Source: Azolla pinnata (Eukaryota; Streptophyta; Polypodiopsida; Salviniales; Salviniaceae). From it: a stretch of 30,855 bases of DNA. The translations under genes and the position numbers were made by a program. The notes below the pieces were generated by a model. It had not been told where the DNA came from and ran no database searches. It saw only the letters and a list, made by a program, of their open reading frames with translations. The DNA lies in assembly GCA_037176905.1 (NCBI GenBank), contig JBBBWG010029843.1, positions 20,653 through 51,507 on the forward strand, given 5' to 3'. Position 1 is the first letter of the stretch. The number at the start of each line of letters is the position of its first letter. Below, in pieces: positions 1 to 11,033 of this stretch.

Positions 1-586
1 ACTTCTATCAATTCATCTCTCATTAAAAATTAGCGCCAATTAATTGACTAATGGTAAACTAAATAGATTTTAAAATTACTAATTTTTATGAAGCGAAGCA
101 GTAAGGGAATCTAGTAATAAACATGAGTAGGAAGCAAGAAGTAATCGACAATCAACAATCAACAGCAAATAGAAGTAGGAAGATTACAAATCGATGAACA
201 TGAGAGGAGAGCGATAGAAATGATCAACAAGGGAAGGATAGAATCGATCATTAGGGAACGAGTAGGACTTAATCGATTTGCGAGAAAAAATGATTAGGAA
301 TCAGTCGATCTGCGAGAAAAAATGACTAGGAATCAGTCGATCTGTGAGAAAAAATGATTAGGAATCAGTCGATCTGCGAGAAAAAATGATTACAAATTAG
401 TCGATTTGCGAGAAAAAAAAAGATTAGAAATTAGTCGATTAGCGAGAAACAATTGGGAATTAATCGTGGATTAAGTGATAAAACCAGGCGTTTAATTTGT
501 AAATTTTGAGACGCCCAAAATCAATGTTTTTCTTGAGTAGGAGATTTTTTCTGGAATCTGAATTTTCCTTTCTTCGTCTTCATTTC
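1..586 (+). promoter_or_regulatory. Upstream region of the FOLK-like gene
   Basis: This AT-rich stretch precedes the first recognisable gene. It holds the 32-bp minisatellite and then about 130 bp of unique sequence up to the ATG at 587. An open frame extends upstream of that ATG, but it has no earlier in-frame ATG; the apparent upstream start near 506 is a TTG. The region therefore probably holds the promoter and 5' UTR. No clear TATA box or start site can be fixed from the sequence alone. Confidence 0.5.
261..455. repeat. 32-bp minisatellite, about six copies
   Basis: Six head-to-tail units begin near 261, 293, 325, 357, 389 and 423. Each contains a variant of TCGATCTGCGAGAAAAAATG. Units 2 to 4 are nearly identical and keep a strict 32-bp period. 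The outer units are more diverged, and units 5 and 6 are 1 to 2 bp longer because of the A-run. The array ends about 130 bp before the start codon of the kinase gene, so it lies in its promoter or leader. No coding potential is seen in it. Confidence 0.85.
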
Positions 587-3171
587 ATGGCTACTGCCAC
601 TTGCTTCTTCTTCATCCGAGCTCCTTCCCTCCATCGCCATAGCCAGTCGCAGCCACGCTTCCCTTCCCCTCGCGCTCCCTTCCCTTCTCCCTGGACAAGG
701 ATCTCCCCCGGCATCGCCAGCTACCCCGCACTCCCTCGTTCTCCCTTCCTCCTGAATCCGTCCACCGCAAACGGCGTTCGCGGAGCTCGTTTCTCCGCCA
801 TGATCTCCGGCGATCCGGCGATCCATGACCTCGCCATGGGCCTCATCACCGCCACGGCCAGCTTGGGAGTCCTCAAGTTCTGGGACTTCCTCGCCGCAAA
901 GAAGCTCTTTTCTCAGGTAGAACCCGAGCTTTGTGATCATATACGATGCGTTGAAATGTACGTCAGATCTGTGGCGCACGAGCAGATTGAATCCGGTCAT
1001 GTATTTCTGTCTGTGTACCACGTCAGCTGTCGAGAGGGCGCGGTAGTTTTGGAAATGATTACAATGTGGATACCGTTTCCTTTGCAGGTGGTAAGCCGGA
1101 AGCTTGTGCATATAAGTGTTGGCCTGGTATTCATGCTGTTCTGGCCACTGTTCAGGTGAGTTCATAGAGAGAGATAGGATCCATAGTTGAGATGGCTATG
1201 TCAGCTGTACTTCGGAGAAAGTGATGTGTGTGCTTAAAAGTCTCAGCTTCAACCTAAAACCTTGTGTCATGCTAGCGACAATGTCATCAATATAAGTTTT
1301 GAATTGCAATAAGTAGAGTCGTGCCAAGTGTTCGTAGAAGACGAGTAGATATCCTCTGATATGAGATGCGTTAAAGAGGCACAATATGCTGTAACAAGTT
1401 CAGGGTTTCAATGAAGGCCGTGTGCTCATAGCCGCTGTACCTTTATCATGATGGTAAAATAGATCAGGATACAGAGTGTGAGTGAGAAAAAAGGAGCTGA
1501 GAGAGTGCACCTTGTCAATTTTTTCAGCGATGCTGCTTTGGCACCTTATTTTGCAGCATCTTCGGTTGCACTCAATACATTACGGATCCTTGCAATTGGC
1601 TTCGGAATCTTTCAAGATGATGCCGCTGTTAAGGCCATGACAAGGAATGGAAATCCTCGGTGAGTTTATCGAAGAAAAGATTACCCTATATCATACTCTG
1701 ATGCAGAAAAGGTTGTTTTGGATGTATGGCTGGTGCCGCTGGGTATTTTCACGTCTGATAATATAATTGGGAATTTAAAATATGTGAATACTTTTTGTCT
1801 CTAGTTTGTAAATTGTAGATAGTCTGCTGCTGAATTGCTTACAATTATGGTTTACTTGTACAGCAAATTTACCATCTTGCTTTTGCTGGAAGCTTTTTGT
1901 GGCATCTCACTATTAATGAATGGAAATTTTCTTTGGAAAGAAAAAGCATGATTGTGTGGTATTTCACCACTAGTTATACGTTGGAAAAGAAGAAAAAGGA
2001 AAGGAAATAGCAGAATGGGGTGATTATAGTGCAAATCCTAATGACTCCCAACCCTGGGAACTATGATTGTCGCATGTAGAGAACTCATAGAAGGGCCTTT
2101 TTATTACGGCTCAGCAATTACTTTTGCAACAATATTTGTATGGCGGACATCCCCACTTGCTCCTATCATAATTGCAAACTTGTGTGCTGGAGATGGTAAT
2201 AAAATCTCTCATGTATCTTTTTCCTTTGTGTGATAAACTCTTTAAGCCCCAAGGTAACAGTTTAACTTGTATTTTTTAGGCTTTGCTGATCTTGTTGGAA
2301 GGCGTTTTGGTAGTGCAAAGCTTCCATACAATAAGAATAAGTCATATATCGGCAGCCTTGCAATGCTGCTATTTGGATTCCTCTTTTCAATCGGGTATTT
2401 AAACTGAAAGCATTTTCTTTCTTGAAGTTTGTCTTAAGACTCAGTCATTAAGCTTCCAAAAACCTACCGAGAAAAGCTTATATGAATCAGAATGGAACGT
2501 GCAACAAATCCTTGGGTAGGTCCTTGATTAGTTGCCAAGGTTTCTGTGAGCACTTCTTGCAAAACAAAACATATATAATATACATCAGAAATTTGAACCA
2601 TGTGCATGTTTGTTTTCAGAATTAGAGTTACATGCTTTGAGGGTCATAATCACAAGATTAGCATATTAAGAAGCTCCATATCTCAAGAATAATACTCATT
2701 TGCTAATACTAGGTCTAATTTTGTTGTTCGTCGGCTAAATTATGCTTCTATATAGCTCAACTAAGCACTTTCTGATTCTAAGGCCTAATCTGCTTTTCAA
2801 ATTAGATCTTATAATTAGTTCTTTAAACTACAATACTGTGCATAATGTTGATTTTGATGTGATGAGGAGCCCTAAGTTCAACCAAGCATGTTTTGTTGGT
2901 TCCAGTGTACATTTTGAAATCCAGATATAGGTCATCATATTTTACTTCTAATGGCTCATTCAATGTCTTAATTTTTTGTCTGAATGGATCCAGGTATGAA
3001 TGCTATTTCTCTTATTTTGGCTTCTACGATTTGAACATGGAGATAGTGATTTATACATTTGTCATATCCTTACTGACAACATATGTAGAGGCATTGCCTA
3101 TAAGCACTAAGCTAAACGATAATTTAACAGTTCCTTTGACTTCCATAGCTGTCGGTAAATTTCTGTTCTAA
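587..3171 (+). CDS. FOLK: Farnesol/phytol kinase, chloroplastic (FOLK/VTE5 family)
   Basis: Integral plastid membrane kinase that phosphorylates a prenyl alcohol (farnesol, geraniol or phytol), recycling it to prenyl phosphate. Coding exons: 587-916, 1088-1155, 1528-1659, 2080-2195, 2280-2394, 2994-3171, giving 312 aa; Arabidopsis FOLK is similar in length. Residues 1 to about 75 are rich in Ser, Pro and Arg and resemble a chloroplast transit peptide. Then come SRKLVHISVGLVF (the family's first conserved membrane segment), a GPFYY segment, NLCAGDGFADLVGRRFG (the CAGDG nucleotide-binding-like motif), LPYNKNKS and ALPISTKLNDNLTVPL near the C terminus. NLCAGDG and the short C terminus ending in KFLF favour FOLK over VTE5. 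The first exon is GC-rich and the rest AT-rich. Intron 1 (917-1087) is 171 bp and free of in-frame stops, so its retention would insert 57 residues; family alignment favours splicing. Family assignment is firm; the preferred substrate is inferred. Confidence 0.9.
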
Positions 3172-4323
3172 TTTACTGAATGTGATTGTATAAGTTACAA
3201 GCTTTATTTTGATCCTAACGAGAATTATTTTCTCTTGTATCCCCACTGATATTTCTTGTTATTGTATTAAGGAAAAACAATACAAGAGTGCTTTGATGGT
3301 CAGAATACAAACCTGACTATAGCTGTGAGGTAAATTTTGCAAGATTGATTGTAACTTGTTTTATGGTGTGGACTGTTGTCATTTGTGAGAAAAATGTATG
3401 AAAACTGTATCCGACTATTTAATGGTAAAGATGATAAGTTTCTCTATCTTTTGGCGGTTGTATGTCGTGCTCGAAGGTGAGCTTAGCTCTAGTTGTTGCG
3501 AGTGCAGGTCGACAATGAATTCTTTGAATCTTCCTCAACATTGACAAGATGAAGATAATCGAAAAAACTTAAATTGGATTAAGTTAAGAAGGTGGTATCG
3601 ACAATCGCATCTTAATGCATCATAATAGAGTGCATGGGAAATCGGATCGATGCATGGGTGCTCATGCATATTAGAAGGTGAGCAGATGAATGTTTACAAG
3701 AAATATGATCATGACTGCTATAGCATATAGGGAACAGAGGAGAGATTTTTTGAGGCTCATTCTCAAACTGCATTGCTGAATACTTGTGTCGTTTGATGCA
3801 ATGTAAATTCTATGTTCTCGGTGTCTTCTTTCGTGAGCTACATCTTCAAAAATTTAAAGAATTGACAAACTTTGGCGAAATAATCACGGAGCATTAATGG
3901 GGAATTCTCAAATTATAGGTATGTAGGCGCCCATCGAATTCTCGAATTACAAATAAATGCCCATCGAATTCTCGAATTACAGATAAATGCCCGGGGAGTC
4001 CATTTCTTACAGATCCATACCCTATTCTTGCTCGATTAAGATGAGCGCTCACAAGTTGGAGCCTCGAAATCGAACAACTTACGATACAAAATCGATTGTT
4101 TCAGTGGGCATTGTGAATAGTTTTATGGCATGTCAATCGGCGGTTCATACATCTTGTTCATGTCAATCGATCGATTTCTCTGGGCGCTAAATTTGTAAGA
4201 AAATCGATCCAACAACGGAGATCTTATCAAGTGGATTTTCGCAACCCAGCGGGTGTTTTCTGTTCCATGAAGTTTACGCCAGGATGATGAATTGGGCGAA
4301 GTAATGCAAAAATCGAGCACAAG
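3172..4323. other. Intergenic: 3' end of kinase gene and unique DNA
   Basis: The stop codon at 3169-3171 is followed by a probable 3' UTR reaching roughly 3300-3480. The rest is AT-rich sequence with no coding region I can support. An open frame at 3987-4190 and the reverse one at 4123-4320 have no recognisable domain or coding bias. The only structure seen is the 30-bp duplication at 3931-3990. Confidence 0.5.
3931..3990. repeat. 30-bp tandem duplication
   Basis: Two adjacent 30-bp units, 3931-3960 and 3961-3990, differ by one base (an A or G in the stretch before TAAATGC). A more degenerate relative, with GGAATTCTCAAATTA, lies at 3901-3915. Each unit contains the short inverted element CGAATTCTCGAATT. 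Confidence 0.9.
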
Positions 4324-4359
4324 TCTGATTAACTAGAGCTACTGATCATCACACAGCGC

Positions 4360-4610
4360 TGAACAAACAGTTTTGTACATGATTGGAAAAACGAAACCTA
4401 AACCCTACACCCTAAACCCCAAACCCTAAACCCTAAACCCTAAACCCTAAACCCCTAAACCCTAAACCCTAAACCCCTAAACCCTAAACCCTAAATCCCT
4501 AAACCCCTAAACCCCTAAACCCTAAACCCTAAACCCTAAACCCTAAACCCTAATTAACTAGAGCACAGATCGTTGAACAAACAGTTTTGTACATGATTGG
4601 AAAAACGAAA
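4360..4610. repeat. Direct repeats bracketing the telomere array
   Basis: A 37-bp sequence beginning TGAACAAACAGTTTTGTACA occurs identically at 4360-4396 and 4574-4610, one copy on each side of the telomere-like array (offset 214 bp). The similarity extends outward: TAACTAGAGC occurs before both copies (near 4329 and 4555), separated from them by diverged spacers of different length. A third, partial copy starting GTACATAATTGG lies at 4639, 50 bp after the equivalent point in the second copy. Confidence 0.9.
4394..4554 (+). repeat. Interstitial telomere-like array, CCCTAAA type
   Basis: About 160 bp of CCCTAAA heptamers, roughly 22 units. Several are 8-mers with an extra C (CCCCTAAA), and a few carry single changes near the edges (CCCTACA, CCCCAAA, CCCTAAAT). 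This is the Arabidopsis-type plant telomere repeat, inside a gene-rich interval and about 1.3 kb upstream of the phosphoglycerate mutase start. In the direction of that gene it reads AAACCCTAA, the form of the plant telo-box promoter element. Confidence 0.95.
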
Positions 4611-4908
4611 AAAATGAAGAAGAAAGAAGAAGAAAGAAGTACATAATTGGACAAATGGGAAAAAATGAAGAAGGAAGAAGAAAGAAGAAAGAAGAAAGAA
4701 GAAAGAAGAAAAAGAAAGAAGAAGAAGAAGAAAGACGATGGTTCAGATGGAAGGGTCGTGTTTCTCCGCTAAATTTAGCCTTCCCTTTTTTGCTCTGCAG
4801 AAACCCTTTCTTTTCTTTCTGCCGCAGAAATCTTCTTCTTCTTCTTCTTCTTCTTTCTTTCTTTCTTTCTTTTCCTTTCGGCTTCTTCTTTCCTGCTTCT
4901 TTTCTTCC
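4611..4908. repeat. Purine tract and complementary pyrimidine tract
   Basis: Positions about 4611-4738 are almost pure purine, made of GAA/GAAA units and including a 50-bp tandem duplication starting at 4589 and 4639. From about 4829 to 4908 the plus strand is almost pure pyrimidine, made of TTC/TTTC units. The two tracts are about 90 bp apart and complementary, so the strands could pair as an imperfect hairpin. The open frames across them (4655-4930 and 4738-5304) are low-complexity by-products. Confidence 0.85.
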
Positions 4909-4911
4909 TGT

Positions 4912-5894
4912 CAGATTCCCTTTGAAATGAAGCCATTGTCAGCGACAGTGGCGCCGAAGAGGAAGAAGAAGGGCCTCTGCAAATGGGTCAGCAGCTGCCT
5001 GAATCGATCCGGGTTCGAATCCGCACCAAAAAGCTCCAAAGAAACCCTCCGAGACTTCATCTTCTTTAAGCAGACAAAGACAATGCTCCTCATGTGCATC
5101 TCATCTCATCCATGCATCCACATCTTCTCCTTCCCCCTTCTCTTTCCTCTTGATTTTTTTGCCCTATACAATGCCTTCGTGGTGCTCAATTCTTCATTGA
5201 TTTCGTCGAGCAAAGCAAGATCCTTCTCCTGCTTCTTCTCCTCCTCTCCATCGCCGCCTCTGCAGCATCAGATAGCTTTGCCTCGGAAGGTTATCCCTCC
5301 TTAGGGTTTCTTCTTGTTCCTCCCTCCCCTCCCCTCAAACCCCCTTTCTTCTCTCTCAGAGTTTGAATGAAAAGCACTACCTTTGATTAGGGTTTGTCCT
5401 CCTCTCGTCCCCATAAGCGAGAACTGATCGTGCTGAAGTACCTTTGGATACGCAGGGATAGTCTGTATTAGAATCCTGAAACCCCATCTTCACTCAGGAT
5501 TTCAGGTGTTGAAACTCTTGATAATACAGATCCTGGGTTTCCAAGGTTCTGTTTTGTTTCCTTTTCTCATATTCGATTCTCGAGATCCCCTAGAGTTTTC
5601 TTTCCCCTTGTCTATGTTAGTCCCCGGTAAACCCATCTGCGAATTCCGCCGCTTCCATATTACAAAAAACAAACCATGTTCTGGGTCTTGTAGTCATTTG
5701 ATTCTTCTCTCAATTACAGCAGATGTGGGGTTTCATCCCGCGGTCTTAGATTGATTCCTTCAGTTTGGATAACAACTGGGTCTTGTAGCCATTTGATTCG
5801 TCCCTTAATTACCACAGATGTGTTCCAGCATAAACTTGTATTTGGGAATTCTAGGTTTTCTTGACAGTTTCTTCGGTTTTTCATGTCACGCAGA
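4912..5894 (+). promoter_or_regulatory. Promoter and 5' leader region of the phosphoglycerate mutase gene
   Basis: This pyrimidine-rich stretch directly precedes the mutase coding region. A strong splice acceptor (long pyrimidine run, then CACGCAG) ends at 5893, one base before the ATG at 5895. The leader therefore probably contains an intron whose 3' end abuts the start codon. A 47-bp segment is duplicated at 5681-5727 and 5776-5822. TTAGGGTTT at 5302-5310 and 5387-5395 are single telo-box motifs in reverse orientation. The donor and transcription start cannot be fixed from the sequence. Confidence 0.5.
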
Positions 5895-8800
5895 ATGTCT
5901 AGCAGCTTGGAGGAGGGTTCGTTAACATTGCTTCCACACCCCAACCTTCCGAAAGGGAAGACGCTAGCTGTGATTGTGCTTGATGGATGGGGTGAGCAGA
6001 TCCCAGATGAATACAATGCTATCCATGTCGCGTACACTCCCACTATGGATTCTCTCAAGAAGGTTCTCTTTCTCTCTCCTTGTTCTCTTCCGAATCTTGC
6101 CGTGTTCTAGTTCTTTTTGTTTTGCAAATATTGGGACATACTGAATCTCACTGATCTACCGTTAAGACTTTCTGTACAGTCCCATATTTTTTTATATATG
6201 CCGTTATGTCAGCTAATTGACTTTGAGTCCTTTTTTTGTTATGTTCAAGTCTGATGTTGATGGTTAGTCTCCCATGTTCAAGTTCCTGTTATATTTTTGT
6301 GCATTGCAAGCATTGGGTCACTCACTGATCTAATTTCAAGCCTTTTTGTGCCAAAAATTTGGGTGGTGTGGCAGTTATTGCTGCTTGGTCCTTTTCTGTT
6401 ATGTTCAAGTCTCGAGTTTATGAAAACAGGGTTAGTTCTTAAATCATACGTAACTTTCTAGTTCTTAAATCATATGTTTCTTTTTTGCATTGATCTTGTT
6501 GCTTTTAATAAGGCTACTCTGTTATGATTTATATATGTGTATATATCAATGTATACATAAATGCCGTATTTATAGTGTTCCTGATACTTATACAATCATT
6601 TCAATCACTAGGGAGCTCCAGAGAAGTGGAGATTAGTGAGGGCACATGGCCCTGCCGTGGGCTTGCCAACGGAGGAGGATATGGGGAACAGTGAAGTTGG
6701 ACACAATGCCTTGGGTGCAGGGAGGATATTTGAGCAAGGGTAAAATCAATAATTGGACTAATCTGAGATCAAAATTTCCTTCCATTTTGAAACTGTATGT
6801 ATATGTACCTGTAAACATAGATATAGATATCTGTATCTTTTATGTGTATATGTGTATAGATAAGTCTCCTTTTTCTTGAATTTTTTTTTTATGGAAAAGG
6901 TTTCGCCAATTTGATCCATGTGGTATTTTATATGAAATATTGATGTTGTTATTGTAATGTAACAGAGCGAAGCTGGTTGATGCAGCATTGGCTAGTGGCA
7001 AGTTATTCAAAGGTGAGGGCTTCCAATATATAAAGGAATGCTTTCCCAATGGAACTCTTCACCTGATCGGCCTATTAAGTGATGGAGGTGTACACTCTCG
7101 TTATGATCAATTGGAGGTAAGCGGTTTCAATGCATTGTATTAACTCAGGCGGGCAGCATATGTATGGAGACATAGTTTGGATTTGCAAAGACATGCTTTT
7201 TGATACCCAGCTTGCAGATCTCTTTATCATGCAAGATAAATCAATGATAAATTCATTAAGACATATATGACATGCTCTTAAAATTAGAAGTGCAGATGTA
7301 CTATATGAAACTCTATCAGATCAGATGTACCCTTTGAATTTAGAAAAACTAACATGTGGTGGGCAAGTTTGAAATCTGGATGTGTCATGAACACCTCTTT
7401 CCCTAAGACTGACGGTCTAAGTTTCATATTGGTTTTATTGTTCTCAAAATGCGATTTTTTTCTGTTGGGCAGGGTCTTTTGAAAGGTTCAGCTACCAATG
7501 GTGCTAAGAGGATCCGTGTGCATATCCTCACTGATGGTAGAGATGTCCTGGATGGAACCAGTTTTGGGTTTGTTGAAAAATTAGAGAAAGAATTGGAAAG
7601 TCTTCGAGCTCAAGGTGTAGATGCATTGATAGCTTCCGGAGGTGGCCGGATGTACGTGACTATGGATCGATATGAGGTATATGGATCAATGCACAGAAAT
7701 CTGAGAAAAACATGTAAAGCATCTAAGTTCGAAAGAAAACATGGTGCAAAAATTAGATTTGGTTACACATTGATTTAGATTTTGTTAAAAGCACGTCATT
7801 ATGGTGACATTAGCTGACATTAGCTTTTTCTGGTCATTCAAAGAATGATTGGAACGTTGTGAAGAGAGGGTGGGATGCTCAAGTGTTAGGAGAATCGCCC
7901 AACAAATTTAAGAGTGCTTTGGAAGCACTTAAGCACCTGAAGGAAGTGACTCCAAAATTCAATGATCAATACTGTCCTGAATTCGTGATTGTTGGGGAAG
8001 ATGGTAAAGCCGTAGGTCCCATTGATGATGGAGATGCTGTTGTCACCTTCAACTTTCGGGCAGATCGAATGATTATGTTGGCTAAAGCTCTGGAGTATGA
8101 GAAATTCGACAAATTTGATCGTGTTCGGGTACCTAAGATTCATTATGCTGGCATGCTCCAATATGATGGTGAATTGAAGCTGCCAAGTAAATACTTAGTT
8201 AATCCTCCTGAGATTGACCGAACGTCTGGTGAATATTTTGCGAGGAACGGGATCCGAACATTTGCATGCAGGTAAGGGAAAAACAAAGGAACATTATGAA
8301 GCTTTGAACTTAAATCGGTACATAACCTAATTAATTTAAGCCTCATTTTGCAGTGAAACAGTCAAATTTGGTCATGTTACCTTCTTTTGGAATGGGAATA
8401 GATCAGGCCTATTTGATGAAGCATTGGAAACATATGTTGAGATTCCGAGTGATCAGGGCATCACATTTAATGAGAAACCCAAGATGAAAGCTGTTGAAAT
8501 TGCTGAAAAAGCTAGGGATGCTATTTTAAGCAGGAAATATGATCAGGTGGCTGTGCACACTAATTTAATATGACTCATCTTCGATATTATGATCAGTTTG
8601 ATTACATTTACTGCCAAATACAATCAGTGTGATCTTACCTTTTTCCACAATGCCATGGTATAGATACGTGTGAATCTTCCGAATGGTGATATGGTTGGTC
8701 ATACAGGAGACTTGACTGCCACAATTGTCGCTTGTGAAGCAGCAGATATAGCCGTGAAGGTAATGTTTATGAGCTTGCATGACTGAAATGTTTCTTATGC

Positions 8801-9953
8801 ATGACAATGTCCATATCTTGTGTACTGTTATATATGCTTGTAGCAGTGGTTATCAGTCAGCAAGGATGACATAATGACAAGCAGTAGGTGTACAATTGTA
8901 GCTTAGCCTTCTTATTGATGCCTATCAATAAGTTTCCAGCTTTAAATAATCATGTTCGGCATCTTGAATAAGTAACATTGATGTTTGTATGATTGAGCTT
9001 ATGGTTTTTTCTCATGTCACCAGATGATACTCAATGCTGTGGAAGAGGTTGGAGGGATATATCTTGTAACTGCTGATCATGGCAACGCTGAGGACATGGT
9101 GAAAAGGAACCCGAAGACTACTCAACCCTTGCTAGACAAAAGTGGAAATGTCCAAATTCTCACTTCACATACATGCTCTCCGGTACTTGTTTTTAAGTAA
9201 CAGCCTCTATATTTCTTCATCTATGCAGGCATTTGCTCATTAAAGCTACTTACTATTCAAGACATATCTTTTTCTCTTTTTCATGGATTTTGTCAATTCA
9301 GAAGCTGTATTTTGTATAGGTAATGATACAGATATGGAATCACACATGTGATATTCACCCAGACAGCTGGGTTCATGGCCATGGCTGTGTCATGGTTGAT
9401 AATCCATTCTTACTTGAATTGTGAATTTCCGTAGGTATTCCTAAGTAAATTCTAGGTGGTGTGGACTCATCAGGACCTAACAAAATTTCCTGTCCATAAT
9501 CGACATAAAACGATTGCAACTTGATTCATGGCTAATTGTCATCATCATGTCTAAATGCTTTTTGTTTTATGATTCATAAAGGGGATGGGCAAAGCCCTTT
9601 ACAGCAGAAGCTAATTCTGAAATCTGCTTTGCAAAAAACATTGCAGGAACCAAATTTTACAGGAGAATTGAAGTTGTAACTGTCTTTGGAATTAACTGTC
9701 AAAATTGCATTTGAAACATTAGTGAAGTTTTAAGTGCTTAGATTTGTCTAATATGATATCATTGATTTGTTTCCCCTTTGGATTACAGGTGCCCATAGCT
9801 ATAGGTGGACCTGGATTATCTCCTGGAGTTCGGTTCCGCACTGATCTTCCTAAGGCAGGCCTTGCCAATGTAGCTGCAACCATGATGAATTTGTTGGGAT
9901 TCGAAGCTCCTCATGACTATGAACCATCCATGATTGAAGTCGTCGACGCTTAG
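5895..9953 (+). CDS. iPGAM: 2,3-bisphosphoglycerate-independent phosphoglycerate mutase
   Basis: Cytosolic glycolytic enzyme that interconverts 3- and 2-phosphoglycerate through a phosphoserine intermediate, using two metal ions (alkaline phosphatase superfamily). Coding exons: 5895-6062, 6612-6739, 6966-7116, 7473-7676, 7844-8271, 8354-8546, 8664-8759, 9024-9182, 9789-9953, giving 563 aa; plant enzymes are about 555 to 560. Visible motifs: [16 protein letters not shown] with metal-ligand Asp30; [16 protein letters not shown] with nucleophile Ser83; [50 protein letters not shown]; and [10 protein letters not shown] with Asp474 and His475. All key residues seen are intact. An ATG at 5883 is also in frame, but it lies before the likely splice acceptor ending at 5893, so 5895 is preferred; the resulting N terminus resembles the Arabidopsis protein. 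No transit peptide is seen, which fits a cytosolic location. Confidence 0.97.
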
Positions 9954-11033
9954 AAAACTCTCAAAAGACTGAAATCTTTTTATGATAAGACTGGGAAGAC
10001 AATGGGAACGAGCGAACGATCAATCGATCGATCGTCGTAATTTTTCTGCAGGGAGTTCTCCCCATTATCATTAGAGAACTATTCAAATAAATTTGTATGC
10101 CGATTAATTTGGCAGACATCGGAAAATCTGATCAATAATATGATTCTATGCAATCTCCAGAGGCATTGTACTAAGACATATTGCCCAACCTTTTTTAACT
10201 AAATATGATCATATGGGCAAAGCTAAACCTGCCCATAGTACTAGAATTCAGTGCATGTTGTTTTGCTCTTAACTGATCCTAAAGCCACGACATCAAGCCA
10301 AATGTTTGTGTATCTATGAAACATCAATTAGGATTTAACTCAGAGGATATGAGATCTTAGGGATATCTTGGAATGATTTATTTTTTGGCCCAAGTGTGTA
10401 ACAGTACTTTGAAATTCTCATGATTTCGGCATGAATGTTGTGGATTAGGATCTTGCTCAGAGTGTCGATAAGCAGAAGTTATTGGAGGAGTGGATTCTTG
10501 AGCGAAGATGGGTTGGAACTAGACCAATCTGCGAACAACGATATCTTATCGTCATTCGATTACACAATCAAATGTGAGCCCTATGCATCAAAATAATCCA
10601 GCCATCCGTGAGAGCCTCTGCCTCATTCGATCGTTGTTCTTTGGAAGTATCGAATCTGCAGCCATTATCGAGCACGCGCTCGGAACACGCCGTTTTACAG
10701 CAGATTTGCAACTTTACTCGTCGAAGGCATCGTGATGTTTCTAGTTGTTCGAAGCTTGGATCGAAGAACAATCTGGCATCGATCGATCGATTGCGAGTGG
10801 ATCAACAACGCCCGAATGCATGCTGCGGAAGAGAGCTTGGAATGAAGACGATCCACTCGACCGCAAGCGAATCGACGCCTGAATGCATGTTGCAGAACCA
10901 TGTTACGGAAAACTAGTGATTTTGTTAAGTTGATTGAAGGGAGAAATGGAGAAATGGAGGAGATAATCCGAGCTCAAGAACTGAAAATTCTGTTTGCTTA
11001 GCACCAGATCCGCAGGCTTTCCGCAAGAAGAGG
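9954..11033. other. Intergenic: mutase 3' UTR and hydrolase promoter
   Basis: The first 150 to 200 bp are probably 3' UTR. The remainder leads into the hydrolase gene. Open frames on both strands between 10568 and 11317 overlap each other, have no recognisable domain and include simple-sequence stretches, so I do not call genes. ATCGATCGATCG-type short palindromic runs occur at about 10020-10034 and 10778-10791. Confidence 0.5.
10086..10091 (+). terminator. Possible poly(A) signal of the phosphoglycerate mutase gene
   Basis: AATAAA lies 133 bp after the stop codon at 9951-9953, in AT-rich sequence typical of a plant 3' UTR. Plant poly(A) signals are degenerate, so this is only a candidate. 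Confidence 0.35.

Noticed and set aside
261-455. CRISPR-like pattern of regularly spaced repeats
   Set aside because: Units are contiguous with no unique spacers, and the context is a plant nuclear genome; it is a minisatellite.
506-586. Upstream extension of the prenol kinase frame
   Set aside because: It begins with TTG, not ATG, and the ATG at 587 opens a typical transit peptide.
4980-5032. Possible tRNA: GGGTTCGAATCC followed by GCACCA
   Set aside because: The flanking five bases form only two pairs of a T-stem, and no acceptor stem, D-arm or anticodon arm is found upstream at the right distance.
4655-5304. Two long plus-strand open frames upstream of the mutase
   Set aside because: They are translations of the GAA and TTC tracts (poly-Lys/Glu and poly-Ser/Phe/Leu), with no conserved domain; the region fits a gene leader better.
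10568-10916. Overlapping open frames on both strands between mutase and hydrolase
   Set aside because: No domain, no splice-consistent extension, and both strands are equally open, which suggests composition rather than coding.
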